Under the pieces are notes generated by a model. It was not told the DNA's origin and did not search any database. It worked only from the letters and a program-made list of their open reading frames with translations. From Neobacillus piezotolerans (GTDB lineage Bacteria > Bacillota > Bacilli > Bacillales > Cytobacillaceae): a stretch of DNA of 64,000 bases. The DNA is taken from assembly GCF_003362805.1 (NCBI RefSeq), contig NZ_QNQT01000003.1, positions 186,001-250,000 on the forward strand. The letters are read 5' to 3'. Shown piece by piece: positions 41,113 to 49,535 of this stretch (the stretch's first letter is position 1; every line of letters starts with the position of its first letter). A program made the position numbers and the translations under genes.

Positions 41113-42456
41113 ATGGTTACTGGCAGTATGTTAATTTTGATTTTCTTGCTGGCTTTGGGAGCACTTTTTTTTCTTATTCTTAAATTAAAAGTTGAACCAT
41201 TCCTGTCCTTGATCGGGGTTGCCTTCGCCACAGCGATTGCAATCGGGATGCCGTTGAAGGAAGTAGCGGTCACCGTCACACAGGGCTTCGGGAATACGAT
41301 GGCCGGCGTCGGGATCCTTATCGGTCTTGGCGTCATATTCGGGCAATTCCTCGGCGCATCGGGTGCCGTTGAAAAAATCGCCCAGGCAGTCCTGAAAGCA
41401 TTCGGTATTAAGCGTTCTCCTGCAGGTCTCGGACTTACGGGAACGGTCGTCTCAATCCCGGTATTCTTCGATGCCGCGTTCGTTATCCTGAGCGGGCTGA
41501 TCAAGAGCCTTTCGAAAAAAACCGGCTTGTCGGTTATCACATTCGTTACCGCGCTTGGCGTCGGGCTGATTGTTTCCCACAACATGGTCGCTCCGACACC
41601 AGGACCGCTCGTCGTCGCGGAAAACACAAAAGCCGACCTTGGCTTGTTCATCCTGTACGGCATTCTTGTTTCCATCCCGGCAACACTTATCGGAGGATAC
41701 TTATACGGCCTGTTCATCGGAAAACGCGTCCAGCACTCCGGCGAAATTGAAGAAGTCGAAATGAATCCGGAAGACGCGCCAAAGAAGGAAATCAGCACCG
41801 GCCTCAGCTTTTTCATGCTTGGCCTGCCGATCATCCTGATTCTTGCAAACACAGTATCACAGCTTGCGTTCCCGGGCACTGGCCTCGCAAGTTTCCTAGG
41901 CTTCGTCGGTGAAAAGAATATCGCCCTTTTCATCAGTGTTGTTGCAGCCCTAATCCTATTAAGGCCATATATTTCGATTCCTTATGACAGGCTGTATTCC
42001 GAAGCAATCAACTCCGCCGGTATCATCATCCTGATTACGGGTGCGGGTGGCGCGTTCGGAGCGGTCATTAACAAGAGTGGTGTCGGCGAATACCTGATTG
42101 CGACGATGCAAAGCTGGAGCATTCCGGTCTTGCTGCTCGCCTTCATTTTCTCGCAGATCCTCCGCGCATCACTCGGCTCTGCAACCGTCGCACTTGTTAC
42201 AACATCAAGCATTCTCGGGCCAATGACGGCAGACCTTGGCGTATCGCCAATCCTGCTTGGCCTCGCCATCTGTGCCGGCGGTATCGGCCTGTCGCTGCCA
42301 AACGACTCCGGCTTCTGGGTAGTAAACCGTTTCGGGAAACTCACCATCCCGCAAACCCTAAAAGCATGGACCATCGGCGGTTTCATCGCGGGACTCACAG
42401 CACTCGCATGCGTCTTCATCCTAAGCCTATTCTCGGGAATCCTTCCTGGACTATAA
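41113..42456 (+). CDS. GntP-family sugar acid:proton symporter
   Basis: A 447-residue membrane protein with about 12 to 14 hydrophobic segments. Family motifs include AGVGILIGLGVIFGQFLGASG (in part; about residues 66-85), SIPVFFDAAFVIL (about 118-130), and LCICAGGIGLSLPNDSGF-like SLPNDSGFWVVNRF (about 397-410). Members import gluconate or related acids. The start is ATG 41113, eight bases after AAAGGGGG. In context it probably imports the four-carbon acid handled by the upstream dehydrogenase and kinase. Confidence 0.88.
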   Translation: MVTGSMLILIFLLALGALFFLILKLKVEPFLSLIGVAFATAIAIGMPLKEVAVTVTQGFGNTMAGVGILIGLGVIFGQFLGASGAVEKIAQAVLKAFGIKRSPAGLGLTGTVVSIPVFFDAAFVILSGLIKSLSKKTGLSVITFVTALGVGLIVSHNMVAPTPGPLVVAENTKADLGLFILYGILVSIPATLIGGYLYGLFIGKRVQHSGEIEEVEMNPEDAPKKEISTGLSFFMLGLPIILILANTVSQLAFPGTGLASFLGFVGEKNIALFISVVAALILLRPYISIPYDRLYSEAINSAGIIILITGAGGAFGAVINKSGVGEYLIATMQSWSIPVLLLAFIFSQILRASLGSATVALVTTSSILGPMTADLGVSPILLGLAICAGGIGLSLPNDSGFWVVNRFGKLTIPQTLKAWTIGGFIAGLTALACVFILSLFSGILPGL

Positions 42457-42465
42457 AGCTAGTAA

Positions 42466-42499
42466 AACGACCCCGTCAATTTATATTGGCAGGGTCGTT
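42466..42499 (+). terminator. Terminator after the GntP gene
   Basis: The stem AACGACCC/GGGTCGTT with a nested TCAAT/ATTGG is followed by TTTAT. It closes the sugar-acid operon. Confidence 0.8.
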
Positions 42500-42545
42500 T
42501 TTATGTCTAAAAGAAAACATAGTATCGCGGGATTAGATGGTCCCC

Positions 42546-42604
42546 GTGAAACACTCTTGTGAAACAAGATTTTTCGGGGAGTGACAGGCACTGTTCGTAT
42601 TTTT
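42546..42604 (+). repeat. Element A single copy
   Basis: GTGAAACACTCTTGTGAAAC, AAGATTTTTCGGGGAGTGAC, AGGCACTGTTCGTATTTT. It has no clear tail repeats and lies downstream of the GntP terminator. Confidence 0.88.
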
Positions 42605-42662
42605 CACCCACCATTTCAGTGTAATTTTTTTAAGCCCTAGTAGTTGGGAAAATTGCGGTTTG

Positions 42663-42695
42663 CTGACGAAACCAATCCTTTATTGGTTTCGTCAG
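42663..42695 (+). terminator. Strong hairpin-terminator ahead of a lipoprotein gene
   Basis: A perfect 14-bp stem CTGACGAAACCAAT/ATTGGTTTCGTCAG is followed by TAGTTTTT. No gene on the plus strand ends nearby, because the GntP operon already has its own terminator at 42466. It sits 20 nt before the next ribosome site, so it could be a leader attenuator or the end of an unannotated small RNA. Confidence 0.7.
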
Positions 42696-42731
42696 TAGTT
42701 TTTAGAAGGATGTTGAAAGGGGGAAGCCTTA

Positions 42732-43112
42732 TTGAAAAAAAACCTGTTCCTTTTAGCGCTAATGCTTATAGCCGGTTCTCTGCTCGTTTCATGCTCCGAG
42801 CCAAAAATAGTTGAACAGGAGTACGACCGCGTCACCTTATATAAAATAACTGCCGATAATAAACACGAAAAAATCGCCACGCTTACGGATAAAAAGAAAA
42901 TAAAAGAACTAACTGATTTAATTAATGAAGGCAACCGAAAAAATGCACCTGAAATAGAATTTGAAAGAGGACCGGATGGCATGCTTCTTTTCGAAAAAAA
43001 TGATGAAAAACTGGCATTGGGCCTTTTTATTGATACAGGAAATATATTAACGGAGGAATTCTACATCAACAGTAAGATTGACATCAATGAGTATTTTGGA
43101 ACTAAGCAGTGA
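42732..43112 (+). CDS. Small lipoprotein of unknown function
   Basis: A 126-residue protein starting with TTG (MKKNLFLLALMLIAGSLLVS then C). The lipobox LVSC marks it for lipidation and attachment to the outer face of the membrane. A GGGGG-rich site precedes the start. The mature part is charged, with RVTLYKITADNKHEKIATLT and a C-terminal YINSKIDINEYFG. No family is recognised. Confidence 0.75.
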   Translation: MKKNLFLLALMLIAGSLLVSCSEPKIVEQEYDRVTLYKITADNKHEKIATLTDKKKIKELTDLINEGNRKNAPEIEFERGPDGMLLFEKNDEKLALGLFIDTGNILTEEFYINSKIDINEYFGTKQ

Positions 43113-43235
43113 AGCATTAGGTACGTCCCCTACCTTATCCTTCCACTTCGACAAAAGAATCACTTTTTTTCTCAAAGGATTTTCCCTGCAAAAGGCGAAT
43201 CCTTAAAAAGAAACCAAAAACAAGGAGGAATACAT

Positions 43236-43739
43236 ATGTTCACAACAATTCAAAGCTTCATCCAAACATGGCAGCACGAAGGCCAGTCCACCCAAAAAAT
43301 CATGGACACACTCACAGACGAATCATTGAAACAGCAAGTCGCCCAGGACCACCGGACACTCGGCCAGATCGCTTGGCACGTCGTAACATCGCTGCACGAA
43401 ATGATGTCCCGCACTGGCCTGGAATTTGAAGCGCCCGAGCACGAAAGCAAGGCGCCTTCGACCGCAAAGGAAATCGCAGACGGCTACCGCCAGGCAAGCA
43501 GCGCAATGGTTGATGCACTCCAGGAACAATGGACGGACGAAACGTTAAAAGAAGTGAAAGATATGTACGGCGAACAGTGGCCAAACGGACTGACCCTGTC
43601 CATTTTGGCCAGCCACCAAGCCCACCACCGCGGGCAAATGACCATCCTCATGCGCCAGGCCGGCCTCCGTGTACCAGGCGTCTACGGCCCTTCCCGCGAG
43701 GAGTGGCAGGAATTCGGCATGGAACCCCCTGCGCTGTAA
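43236..43739 (+). CDS. DinB/YfiT-like four-helix metal-binding protein
   Basis: A 167-residue protein of the DinB superfamily. Putative metal ligands are His in RTLGQIAWHVV (about residue 48) and the HQAHHRGQM motif (about 130-138), as in DinB proteins. These proteins are often thiol-dependent enzymes; the substrate here is unknown. Strong AAGGAGG start site. The PGVYGPSREEW tail is also typical. Confidence 0.82.
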   Translation: MFTTIQSFIQTWQHEGQSTQKIMDTLTDESLKQQVAQDHRTLGQIAWHVVTSLHEMMSRTGLEFEAPEHESKAPSTAKEIADGYRQASSAMVDALQEQWTDETLKEVKDMYGEQWPNGLTLSILASHQAHHRGQMTILMRQAGLRVPGVYGPSREEWQEFGMEPPAL

Positions 43740-43759
43740 ACTGTGTGTGAAAACCAAAA

Positions 43760-43787
43760 CCAGCCTTCACATCGACGTGGAGGCTGG
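43760..43787 (+). terminator. Terminator after the DinB gene
   Basis: The 11-bp stem CCAGCCTTCAC/GTGGAGGCTGG has one mismatch and is followed by CTCTTTG. Confidence 0.65.
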
Positions 43788-43817
43788 CTCTTTGAAAAAA
43801 ATTAAAGGAGAAATCTC

Positions 43818-44267
43818 TTGAACCTCACCTATCTCACAACCGAAAACATCCCAAGCCCTGAAATAATGGAAGCCATCCAACACCTGCACAATTCCATCTT
43901 CGGAGGCAACGACGACCTGCTTGCAAAAATGGACGGCAAGCCGACACTACTCTTCAACCTTGCACTAGACGGCCAAAAGCCCGTCGGCTACAAAATCGGC
44001 TACGGCTTAAGCCAAACCAAATTTTACAGCTGGCTGGGCGGCGTCCACCCGGAATACAGGAACCTAGGAATCGCCTCAACCCTCATGCACCAGCAGCACT
44101 ACTTTCTTAAACAATACGGCTTCACGTCCGTCCAAACCAAAACCATGAACAAATGGCGCGGCATGCTAATTCTCAACATTAAAAATGGTTTCAACATCGT
44201 CGAAACCTACACCGACAAAAACGGCCGCCACAAAATCATCCTCGAAAAGGACCTTCAAGACGGTTAA
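43818..44267 (+). CDS. GNAT-family acetyltransferase
   Basis: A 149-residue protein starting with TTG, seven bases after AAAGGAG. The acetyl-CoA loop is visible as VHPEYRNLGIASTLMHQQH (about residues 77-95), a form of the Q/RxxGxG/A motif. NIKNGFNIVETYTDKNGRHK near the end is typical of GNAT domains. The acceptor is unknown. Element B begins four bases past the stop. Confidence 0.8.
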   Translation: MNLTYLTTENIPSPEIMEAIQHLHNSIFGGNDDLLAKMDGKPTLLFNLALDGQKPVGYKIGYGLSQTKFYSWLGGVHPEYRNLGIASTLMHQQHYFLKQYGFTSVQTKTMNKWRGMLILNIKNGFNIVETYTDKNGRHKIILEKDLQDG

Positions 44268-44270
44268 TCC

Positions 44271-44297
44271 CTTTTTGGAAAAATCGGCCCATGCCCC
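44271..44297 (+). repeat. Element B copy 5
   Basis: CTTTTTGGAAAAATCGGCCC followed by ATGCCCC, starting four bases after the GNAT stop. The rest of the gap to 44499 contains TTTGGCAAAAAT and TTGGCCAAAATAGACCCAG, which look like diverged further copies. Confidence 0.6.
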
Positions 44298-44499
44298 AGA
44301 ATAAAACTGCACACACCCAGTTTGGCAAAAATGGAGGCAAATCATAACCTCGATCCGGCAACAGAATAGGGAAAACGCGTATTTCCAACAGGTTGGCCAA
44401 AATAGACCCAGATTGCCTGGAAAACCTCTTAATCGCATGATGAAACCTACAAAACGCAAAATGGAACAGGGGCTCTCCCTGCTCCATTCCTCATCCGCA

Positions 44500-45591
44500 T
44501 CACTTCAAACTCAACGCGAGATATTTCCCATTCCCCGAAGTGGTCATGCTTACTTTGCCAAGCAGAGTTACTTCCCTCAACAAAGCGAACACCTCGTTAG
44601 GGGCAAATTTTTGCTCGGTACGTATGTATGCGTAGTCCACGTTCCGACTTTTTGCTTCCGCGATTTTATCCTTCAACTCTCCCAAACTAACGGCAACGAG
44701 CTTATTCTGAGTATAGTAATCATTCAACTTGCCCTTCGAAGCGAACATCCCAATCTCCTTGTCTGTCCAAAAAGCCTTGTCTTCCTCGTACCCTATCGAC
44801 TTAGCAAAAGTATCGTTTGCTTCGTACAGCATATACGGGATTCCGTTGTTCGTCCTGTTGCTCGTCGGGTCGATGTGGACCCACTGACCATTCAGCTTTA
44901 CCTTGTTCCAACTATGCGCGCCGCCATCCATCGTCCCCGTCACAACAATCGAATTCAACCCAAGCATCGTGCTCAACAGTTGAAAACTGCTGGAATAGCT
45001 TTGGCAAACCCCATTCTTCTCGACAAGCACCCCATACGGATTATAAGCCGTCCAATACTTCGGGGTGGTATCACGCAACGTCACACTTCCCTCATTAAAA
45101 GCGTCAAAATCGTATTGCGCATTTGCATCCAAATAATCATAAATCGCCTTGAACTTCTGCCTATCCGTCATCCTCGGCTTAATCACCGAGTCCAAAATCT
45201 TTTTCGACTGGCCGACAACTGCCTGTTGCTTTTTCTTCATCCGGGTGGCATTTTCTGTATATTGCACAGTCATTACTTTTGACTTGGAAGAATATTGATA
45301 ACCGAAGTTGATCACCCCTAGAATCAACGGGTTTTGCGCAATAACCTTGTTCACACGGTCACCGAGATACGCCATATCCTTAATTTCCTTGAATTCAGTG
45401 AGAGAAAACTTTGTATTCCCTGCTAGCAGATTCAGCGCAAGTTTCTGCTCAAGGGGCGTATGGGCAACCACCCGGACTCCCATATAATCCACCGGCTTCA
45501 CTGCAGCCTTCACTCTCCCCCCGGAAAAACTTAAACACACCGCAGCCAAAACCACCACAACAATAGCAACCCTCGCCAGTTTCCTAAGCAT
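44500..45591 (-). CDS. Secreted transglutaminase-like protein
   Basis: A 363-residue secreted protein (signal peptide ending RVKAA). The transglutaminase/protease-like triad is present: Cys in NGVCQSYSSSFQLL (about residues 196-209), His in GGAHSWNKVKLNGQW (about 227-241) and Asp in VHIDPTSN (about 242-249). The N-terminal 140 residues contain a helical region of unknown fold. The catalytic core may cross-link, deamidate or hydrolyse wall-associated peptides. A GGGGGG site precedes the ATG. Confidence 0.82.
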   Translation of the reverse strand: MLRKLARVAIVVVVLAAVCLSFSGGRVKAAVKPVDYMGVRVVAHTPLEQKLALNLLAGNTKFSLTEFKEIKDMAYLGDRVNKVIAQNPLILGVINFGYQYSSKSKVMTVQYTENATRMKKKQQAVVGQSKKILDSVIKPRMTDRQKFKAIYDYLDANAQYDFDAFNEGSVTLRDTTPKYWTAYNPYGVLVEKNGVCQSYSSSFQLLSTMLGLNSIVVTGTMDGGAHSWNKVKLNGQWVHIDPTSNRTNNGIPYMLYEANDTFAKSIGYEEDKAFWTDKEIGMFASKGKLNDYYTQNKLVAVSLGELKDKIAEAKSRNVDYAYIRTEQKFAPNEVFALLREVTLLGKVSMTTSGNGKYLALSLK

Positions 45592-45752
45592 GCCAGGCCC
45601 CCCGATCCCTTACATTGCCAATCCGTCTCTTCTCTAATATATATACTTACATCAATTATAATAGTAAAATCCAATAAAGAAAATATTGGAAATTACATAA
45701 AATTAAACAGGGACGGATCCGTTGCTTATCATCCAAAAAGGAGAGAATTTAG

Positions 45753-45809
45753 TTGAGGAGAAATTCCAGGGTAATTCAGAAGTTCCTTCAAAGGGTGCCG
45801 ATTTTATAG
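45753..45809 (+). CDS. Possible 18-residue small ORF
   Basis: TTG start nine bases after AAGGAG, encoding about 18 residues (MRRNSRVIQKFLQRVPIL), a cationic amphipathic-looking peptide. It lies in the otherwise non-coding gap 45592-46122 and is followed by a second small ORF with a strong site. Coding status is uncertain. Confidence 0.3.
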   Translation: MRRNSRVIQKFLQRVPIL

Positions 45810-45829
45810 CACAGGAGGAGGGGTTTTCA

Positions 45830-45889
45830 ATGCAATGTAATTCATCTTTTCTCACGAATACTTTTATGCTTATCACAATAAGATACTAA
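45830..45889 (+). CDS. Possible 19-residue small ORF
   Basis: ATG start nine bases after AGGAGGAG, encoding about 19 residues (MQCNSSFLTNTFMLITIRY). It follows the small ORF at 45753 by 20 nt. The ribosome site is as good as that of real genes here, but no homologue is recognised. Confidence 0.3.
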   Translation: MQCNSSFLTNTFMLITIRY

Positions 45890-46122
45890 TCGTAAGTCTA
45901 AAACCGTCTGGGGGTTTTCTATAACTGGTACTTCCTTTCAATCAATGTCTATGCAACTCATTCCAAATTGAATTCCCAGCTTAAAGCAAGAATCGGGGTC
46001 TAATTTCGGATAGTTGCTAGCAATTTTTCAACAATAGCCCCTACCCTTTCTCACATGTAAACCTTACCCTACTCCTCCAGACTATGTTATCATATCCAAA
46101 CAGCACATTTTAGGAGGCAACT

Positions 46123-47055
46123 ATGAAAAAACGTTTAGCCACACTGGCATTGTCATCGGCACTTCTTTTCGGCATTACCTCCCCTCATCCCACTTCAGCG
46201 AAGGTAATGTGGAACGGGAGCGAACTGAAAAAGGGGCAAATCGGACTATTAACCGTCGTCAAGCAAACAAACCTGCTCAAAGAAACCGATGGAAAAATCA
46301 CGATAGTCCGAGCATTGAAACCAGGCGAGGTATACCGGAATTATTCATTTGCGCCAGGAAGACTGGGCGTGGGCGCGGGATTATTCATCAACCGTGATGA
46401 CAAAATCACCTACCAAACCCCATCCAAAGAAAAACTGCAGGCGCTTGGCGTTCAAATCAACAAACACAAATACCAGGGCATTCTCGACTATCCCCAGGTC
46501 GCCAATTTAATCAGCAAAGAAGCACAGGGAAAAATCAACGCCGCACTCCAGAAGCACGTCCGCAACTCGTACAAAGGCTATGTGGAACTGGAAAAACAAG
46601 AACAGGAAGACCGCCAAGCCTACCTGGAACAGCACGGCAAACCAGTTCCCCCAGAGGAAAACCACTGGTACAGCTACGAATACCACGTATCCTATGAAGT
46701 CAAGTACAACGAAAACAACCAATTGAGCATCCTCATGTACGACTACATGTACACAGGCGGCGCCCATGGCATAACCGGTGTAAAAAGCTACAACTTCAAT
46801 GCGGTAACTGGCGAACAAATTCACCTGGAGCAAGCAGCCGGAAATAAAGCCGCACTCTCCAAAATCAGCAAATACGCTTTAAACGAATTGAACAAAAGTG
46901 AGTATACTTTCAAACCAACCACCTTAAATCTTAGCAACAACACCGCCTTCTACTTCACTCCCGGCGGCATCACACTGAAATTCCAGCAATACGAAGTAGC
47001 AGCCTATGCGGCCGGAATGCCTGAGGTAGCTGTACCATACAAAATTTTCAAATAA
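46123..47055 (+). CDS. Secreted DUF3298-type protein with N-terminal repeat module
   Basis: A 310-residue secreted protein (signal peptide ending PTSAK). Residues about 28-108 form a module shared with the C-terminus of the protein at 16030-17337, both ending YxTPSKEKLxA. Residues about 115-305 match the DUF3298/PdaC-type fold (YDYMYTGGAHGITGVKSYNF at about 205-224 and FYFTPGGITLKFQQYEVAAY near the end), as in RsiV-like proteins. AGGAGG precedes the ATG. A cell-envelope role is inferred. Confidence 0.75.
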   Translation: MKKRLATLALSSALLFGITSPHPTSAKVMWNGSELKKGQIGLLTVVKQTNLLKETDGKITIVRALKPGEVYRNYSFAPGRLGVGAGLFINRDDKITYQTPSKEKLQALGVQINKHKYQGILDYPQVANLISKEAQGKINAALQKHVRNSYKGYVELEKQEQEDRQAYLEQHGKPVPPEENHWYSYEYHVSYEVKYNENNQLSILMYDYMYTGGAHGITGVKSYNFNAVTGEQIHLEQAAGNKAALSKISKYALNELNKSEYTFKPTTLNLSNNTAFYFTPGGITLKFQQYEVAAYAAGMPEVAVPYKIFK

Positions 47056-47356
47056 CCCAAAAAATCCCCCGGCCCTCCGAGAGATTTTTTACGATTCTTG
47101 ATTACCCTCGTGAAACCGCAAAGCACCCTTCTGGTAAAATAAAATCCTTCTCCATGCGGAGAAACAGGAATTCTGAACACTGCCGCCATTGAATTCTTCA
47201 CCCAAAATGATCATCCCACCAATTGCTCAAAACAGAAACAGCAGTTCCTCTCCCTGTTTCTAAAAAAGTAGTTTTTTTCTCAATCTTTATACTAAGACTT
47301 CACCAAATCTGTTATTGTAATAAATATCCACATTGAGATTAATTGGGGGATTTCAC

Positions 47357-48220
47357 TTGGAACACGATACTAGATTAAAGAACATTAAAATAGGTTTATC
47401 AGGAAATGGAGTAGTACCGATTTCTCTTGATGCTGGATTGGTGACCGGCAGCCACCCTCTTTCCCAATGGATGGCGGATAAATTCAACCATAACTTTGAT
47501 GAATATGATAAAGCTATTGACTCGGTTTATAATCAAACCCACGTTGGCGGTTCGCACTATCATCACTTGTTGGACGGGCAACATGACATTTTGGGCGCGT
47601 TCAGGGCAGCAGGCCAAGTTAAGGCTGATGATTCTTTCGTTAGGGAGATTCTTGAAGCAGGGGAACATTTATTTAGGGATACAATGTCAGTATCAGGCAT
47701 TAACCCATTCTTTTCGTTAACAGGGGAGCAATTCGATAAGCTCGCCGAGATTGCTCAATCCTTTGGAATTTCAAAGCCATTTCTTGCAGACGCCTTGACA
47801 GTGAATGGCCCGGAATTGTTGGGTGGGATAATGGCGATATTATCCTCCGTCATCCTGGGGAAAAAACTCGATCCGTCCCGCATATCAAAACTTTCAGGCG
47901 CGTATATTTGTTCATCTCTGGCAAGCGGCAACCCTTTTCTTTTTCCAATCGCGGCTGGAGGGTTGGTTTATTCTATCATCAAAGCGGAAGATAAGAAGGC
48001 TGCTTTGATCCAAGGCGGAAAGGGAGCGATCGTATCCGGCGGCGCCCTTTTGGTTGGAGGAATTGTCGGCGGCCCTGTATGGATTGGCTGTATCGCTTCT
48101 GTTGCTGCGGCAGTGGCACTCAATTATGCAATTGATGATCCGAAAAAGACCTTCGAACGGATGCATGCCATCATTAAACCGGCTGCATCCACACTCCGTA
48201 GAGTATCTTTATCATTATAA
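47357..48220 (+). CDS. Unknown protein, first gene of a two-gene cassette
   Basis: A 287-residue protein from TTG 47357, six bases after GGGGGA. Residues about 60-80 hold a His/Asp-rich signature, GGSHYHHLLDGQHDILGAF, likely a conserved active or metal site. Residues about 150-260 contain several Gly/Ala-rich hydrophobic stretches (ELLGGIMAILSSVILG, VSGGALLVGGIVGGPVWIG, CIASVAAAVALNYAI) that could form hairpins in the membrane. I recognise no family. It is 12 nt upstream of the next gene with the same composition. The 47056-47356 gap shows no gene. Confidence 0.6.
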   Translation: MEHDTRLKNIKIGLSGNGVVPISLDAGLVTGSHPLSQWMADKFNHNFDEYDKAIDSVYNQTHVGGSHYHHLLDGQHDILGAFRAAGQVKADDSFVREILEAGEHLFRDTMSVSGINPFFSLTGEQFDKLAEIAQSFGISKPFLADALTVNGPELLGGIMAILSSVILGKKLDPSRISKLSGAYICSSLASGNPFLFPIAAGGLVYSIIKAEDKKAALIQGGKGAIVSGGALLVGGIVGGPVWIGCIASVAAAVALNYAIDDPKKTFERMHAIIKPAASTLRRVSLSL

Positions 48221-48232
48221 GAGGTGTGAAAA

Positions 48233-49405
48233 ATGGACTTTTCATATAAAAATGAAATACTTTCACTTAAAGCTTTTGAACAAACTTTTAAAGAATTAAA
48301 GGAAGTAAATCCCGAGGTTGGGAATAATATCGAAGCTTCTCTTAGGGCGAGCGTCGCCGAGTCACATCAACTAATTGAACAAGCGAACTCAATCCCGGAG
48401 CTGCACCTAGCTCTATTAAAAGAACAAACAACTATTCAGGCACAGAACTCACAGTATCTTTCCATTACCGACGAAATCAACCAAAAAAAGATTGTCCTAT
48501 TGGAGTTCAAGCCGAAAGTTTACCATGAATTCATGGATGAGGTTGAGTCAGAGATCGGAAGGTATTTTTCAAGAAAGGCACAAGTCATTTCCGCGGAAAT
48601 CAAAACAGATGGATCCTGGTATAGCGGGTTAAGGGATTCAGCGAAGAAAGGCGGAGGTTCGTTAATTAATGCTACAATCAAAGGCATTAATACAGTAACG
48701 AAAGAATTCAATAAAAAAGAAATTTTCAGCGACGATATCAAAGTCGACTCACAGACGATTGTAGAAAGACTATTGGCAAAACATCTCGACAATAAAGAAG
48801 TTTCCAAAGATATTGGCGAAATTTTTACAAGAGCCTCAAAATCTTATGAAAAAAAATGGTCTGAAAAAATAATGGCATCAAGACCAAACTTAAAAAGGCT
48901 TTCCGCATTTTCACTTGCCCACTCTTCCATTTCAGCTTTAAAATTGAACTTTCAGCTTGGAGCAACCGAACAGGTTTTAGCAACAAGTATCGGGGCTGCT
49001 ATTATTGGGGTGGCTAGCCTGGCAGCGGGCTGGCACACACTGACCTACGCTATGTTAACCGTTTTTCCGCCATTAGCAGTTTTTGCCGCAATCGTGACGA
49101 TAGCAACTGGAATTTTAACAAAGGAAAAGGCAATTGAGAAAAGGCAGGCCGAAGCAAAGGAAGCCATCAACCGCTATTATCAATATTTTATCCAACAATT
49201 ATATACTTACAAAATGCCTTCACTTGGGTATAGAAGTATTTCTTTGTACATGGAGGAAGTTGGAGAAAACATTGTAGCAGCCGCCCTTAAAGAATGGGAA
49301 AAGGGCTACTTCGAAAATATTTCCCTCGAACACTTCAGGTCACTGAATCAGGCATTTGTTACCCATTTAATGTATGTAAATGAAGCGATTGATGAACTGG
49401 ACTAA
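48233..49405 (+). CDS. Unknown coiled-coil/membrane-hairpin protein, second gene of the cassette
   Basis: A 390-residue protein (MDFSYKNEILSLKAFEQTFK). Residues about 10-105 and 150-215 are helical with coiled-coil spacing. Residues about 240-300 carry two long hydrophobic segments (TSIGAAIIGVASLAAGWHTL; VFPPLAVFAAIVTIATGILT) like the membrane hairpin of dynamin-like or pore-forming proteins, but no GTPase motif is present. A helical C-terminus follows. The gene starts 12 nt after the first cassette gene and ends at a strong terminator. The pair is AT-richer than its neighbours. Function unknown. Confidence 0.6.
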   Translation: MDFSYKNEILSLKAFEQTFKELKEVNPEVGNNIEASLRASVAESHQLIEQANSIPELHLALLKEQTTIQAQNSQYLSITDEINQKKIVLLEFKPKVYHEFMDEVESEIGRYFSRKAQVISAEIKTDGSWYSGLRDSAKKGGGSLINATIKGINTVTKEFNKKEIFSDDIKVDSQTIVERLLAKHLDNKEVSKDIGEIFTRASKSYEKKWSEKIMASRPNLKRLSAFSLAHSSISALKLNFQLGATEQVLATSIGAAIIGVASLAAGWHTLTYAMLTVFPPLAVFAAIVTIATGILTKEKAIEKRQAEAKEAINRYYQYFIQQLYTYKMPSLGYRSISLYMEEVGENIVAAALKEWEKGYFENISLEHFRSLNQAFVTHLMYVNEAIDELD

Positions 49406-49416
49406 GTAAAAAAGGT

Positions 49417-49444
49417 ATACCCGCCAAAGTAGATTGGCGGGTAT
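49417..49444 (+). terminator. Terminator of the two-gene cassette
   Basis: A perfect 11-bp stem ATACCCGCCAA/TTGGCGGGTAT has a 6-nt loop and is followed by TTTTTTA, 12 nt past the stop. Confidence 0.88.
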
Positions 49445-49535
49445 TTTTTAAATTATACATACCGTTACCCTTAAACGACCACTCCTGTACGCAGTGAACC
49501 ACCAGATCCGTCCATTGCTCCCCTGCTTCACCGCT

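Noticed and set aside
41010-41933. 307-codon open frame antisense to the GntP permease
   Set aside because: Shadow of the permease codons; Pro/Thr/Ser-rich translation with no recognisable domain.
44413-45282. 289-codon open frame antisense to the transglutaminase gene
   Set aside because: The minus-strand gene has the Cys-His-Asp triad and a signal peptide; the plus frame lacks a start signal.
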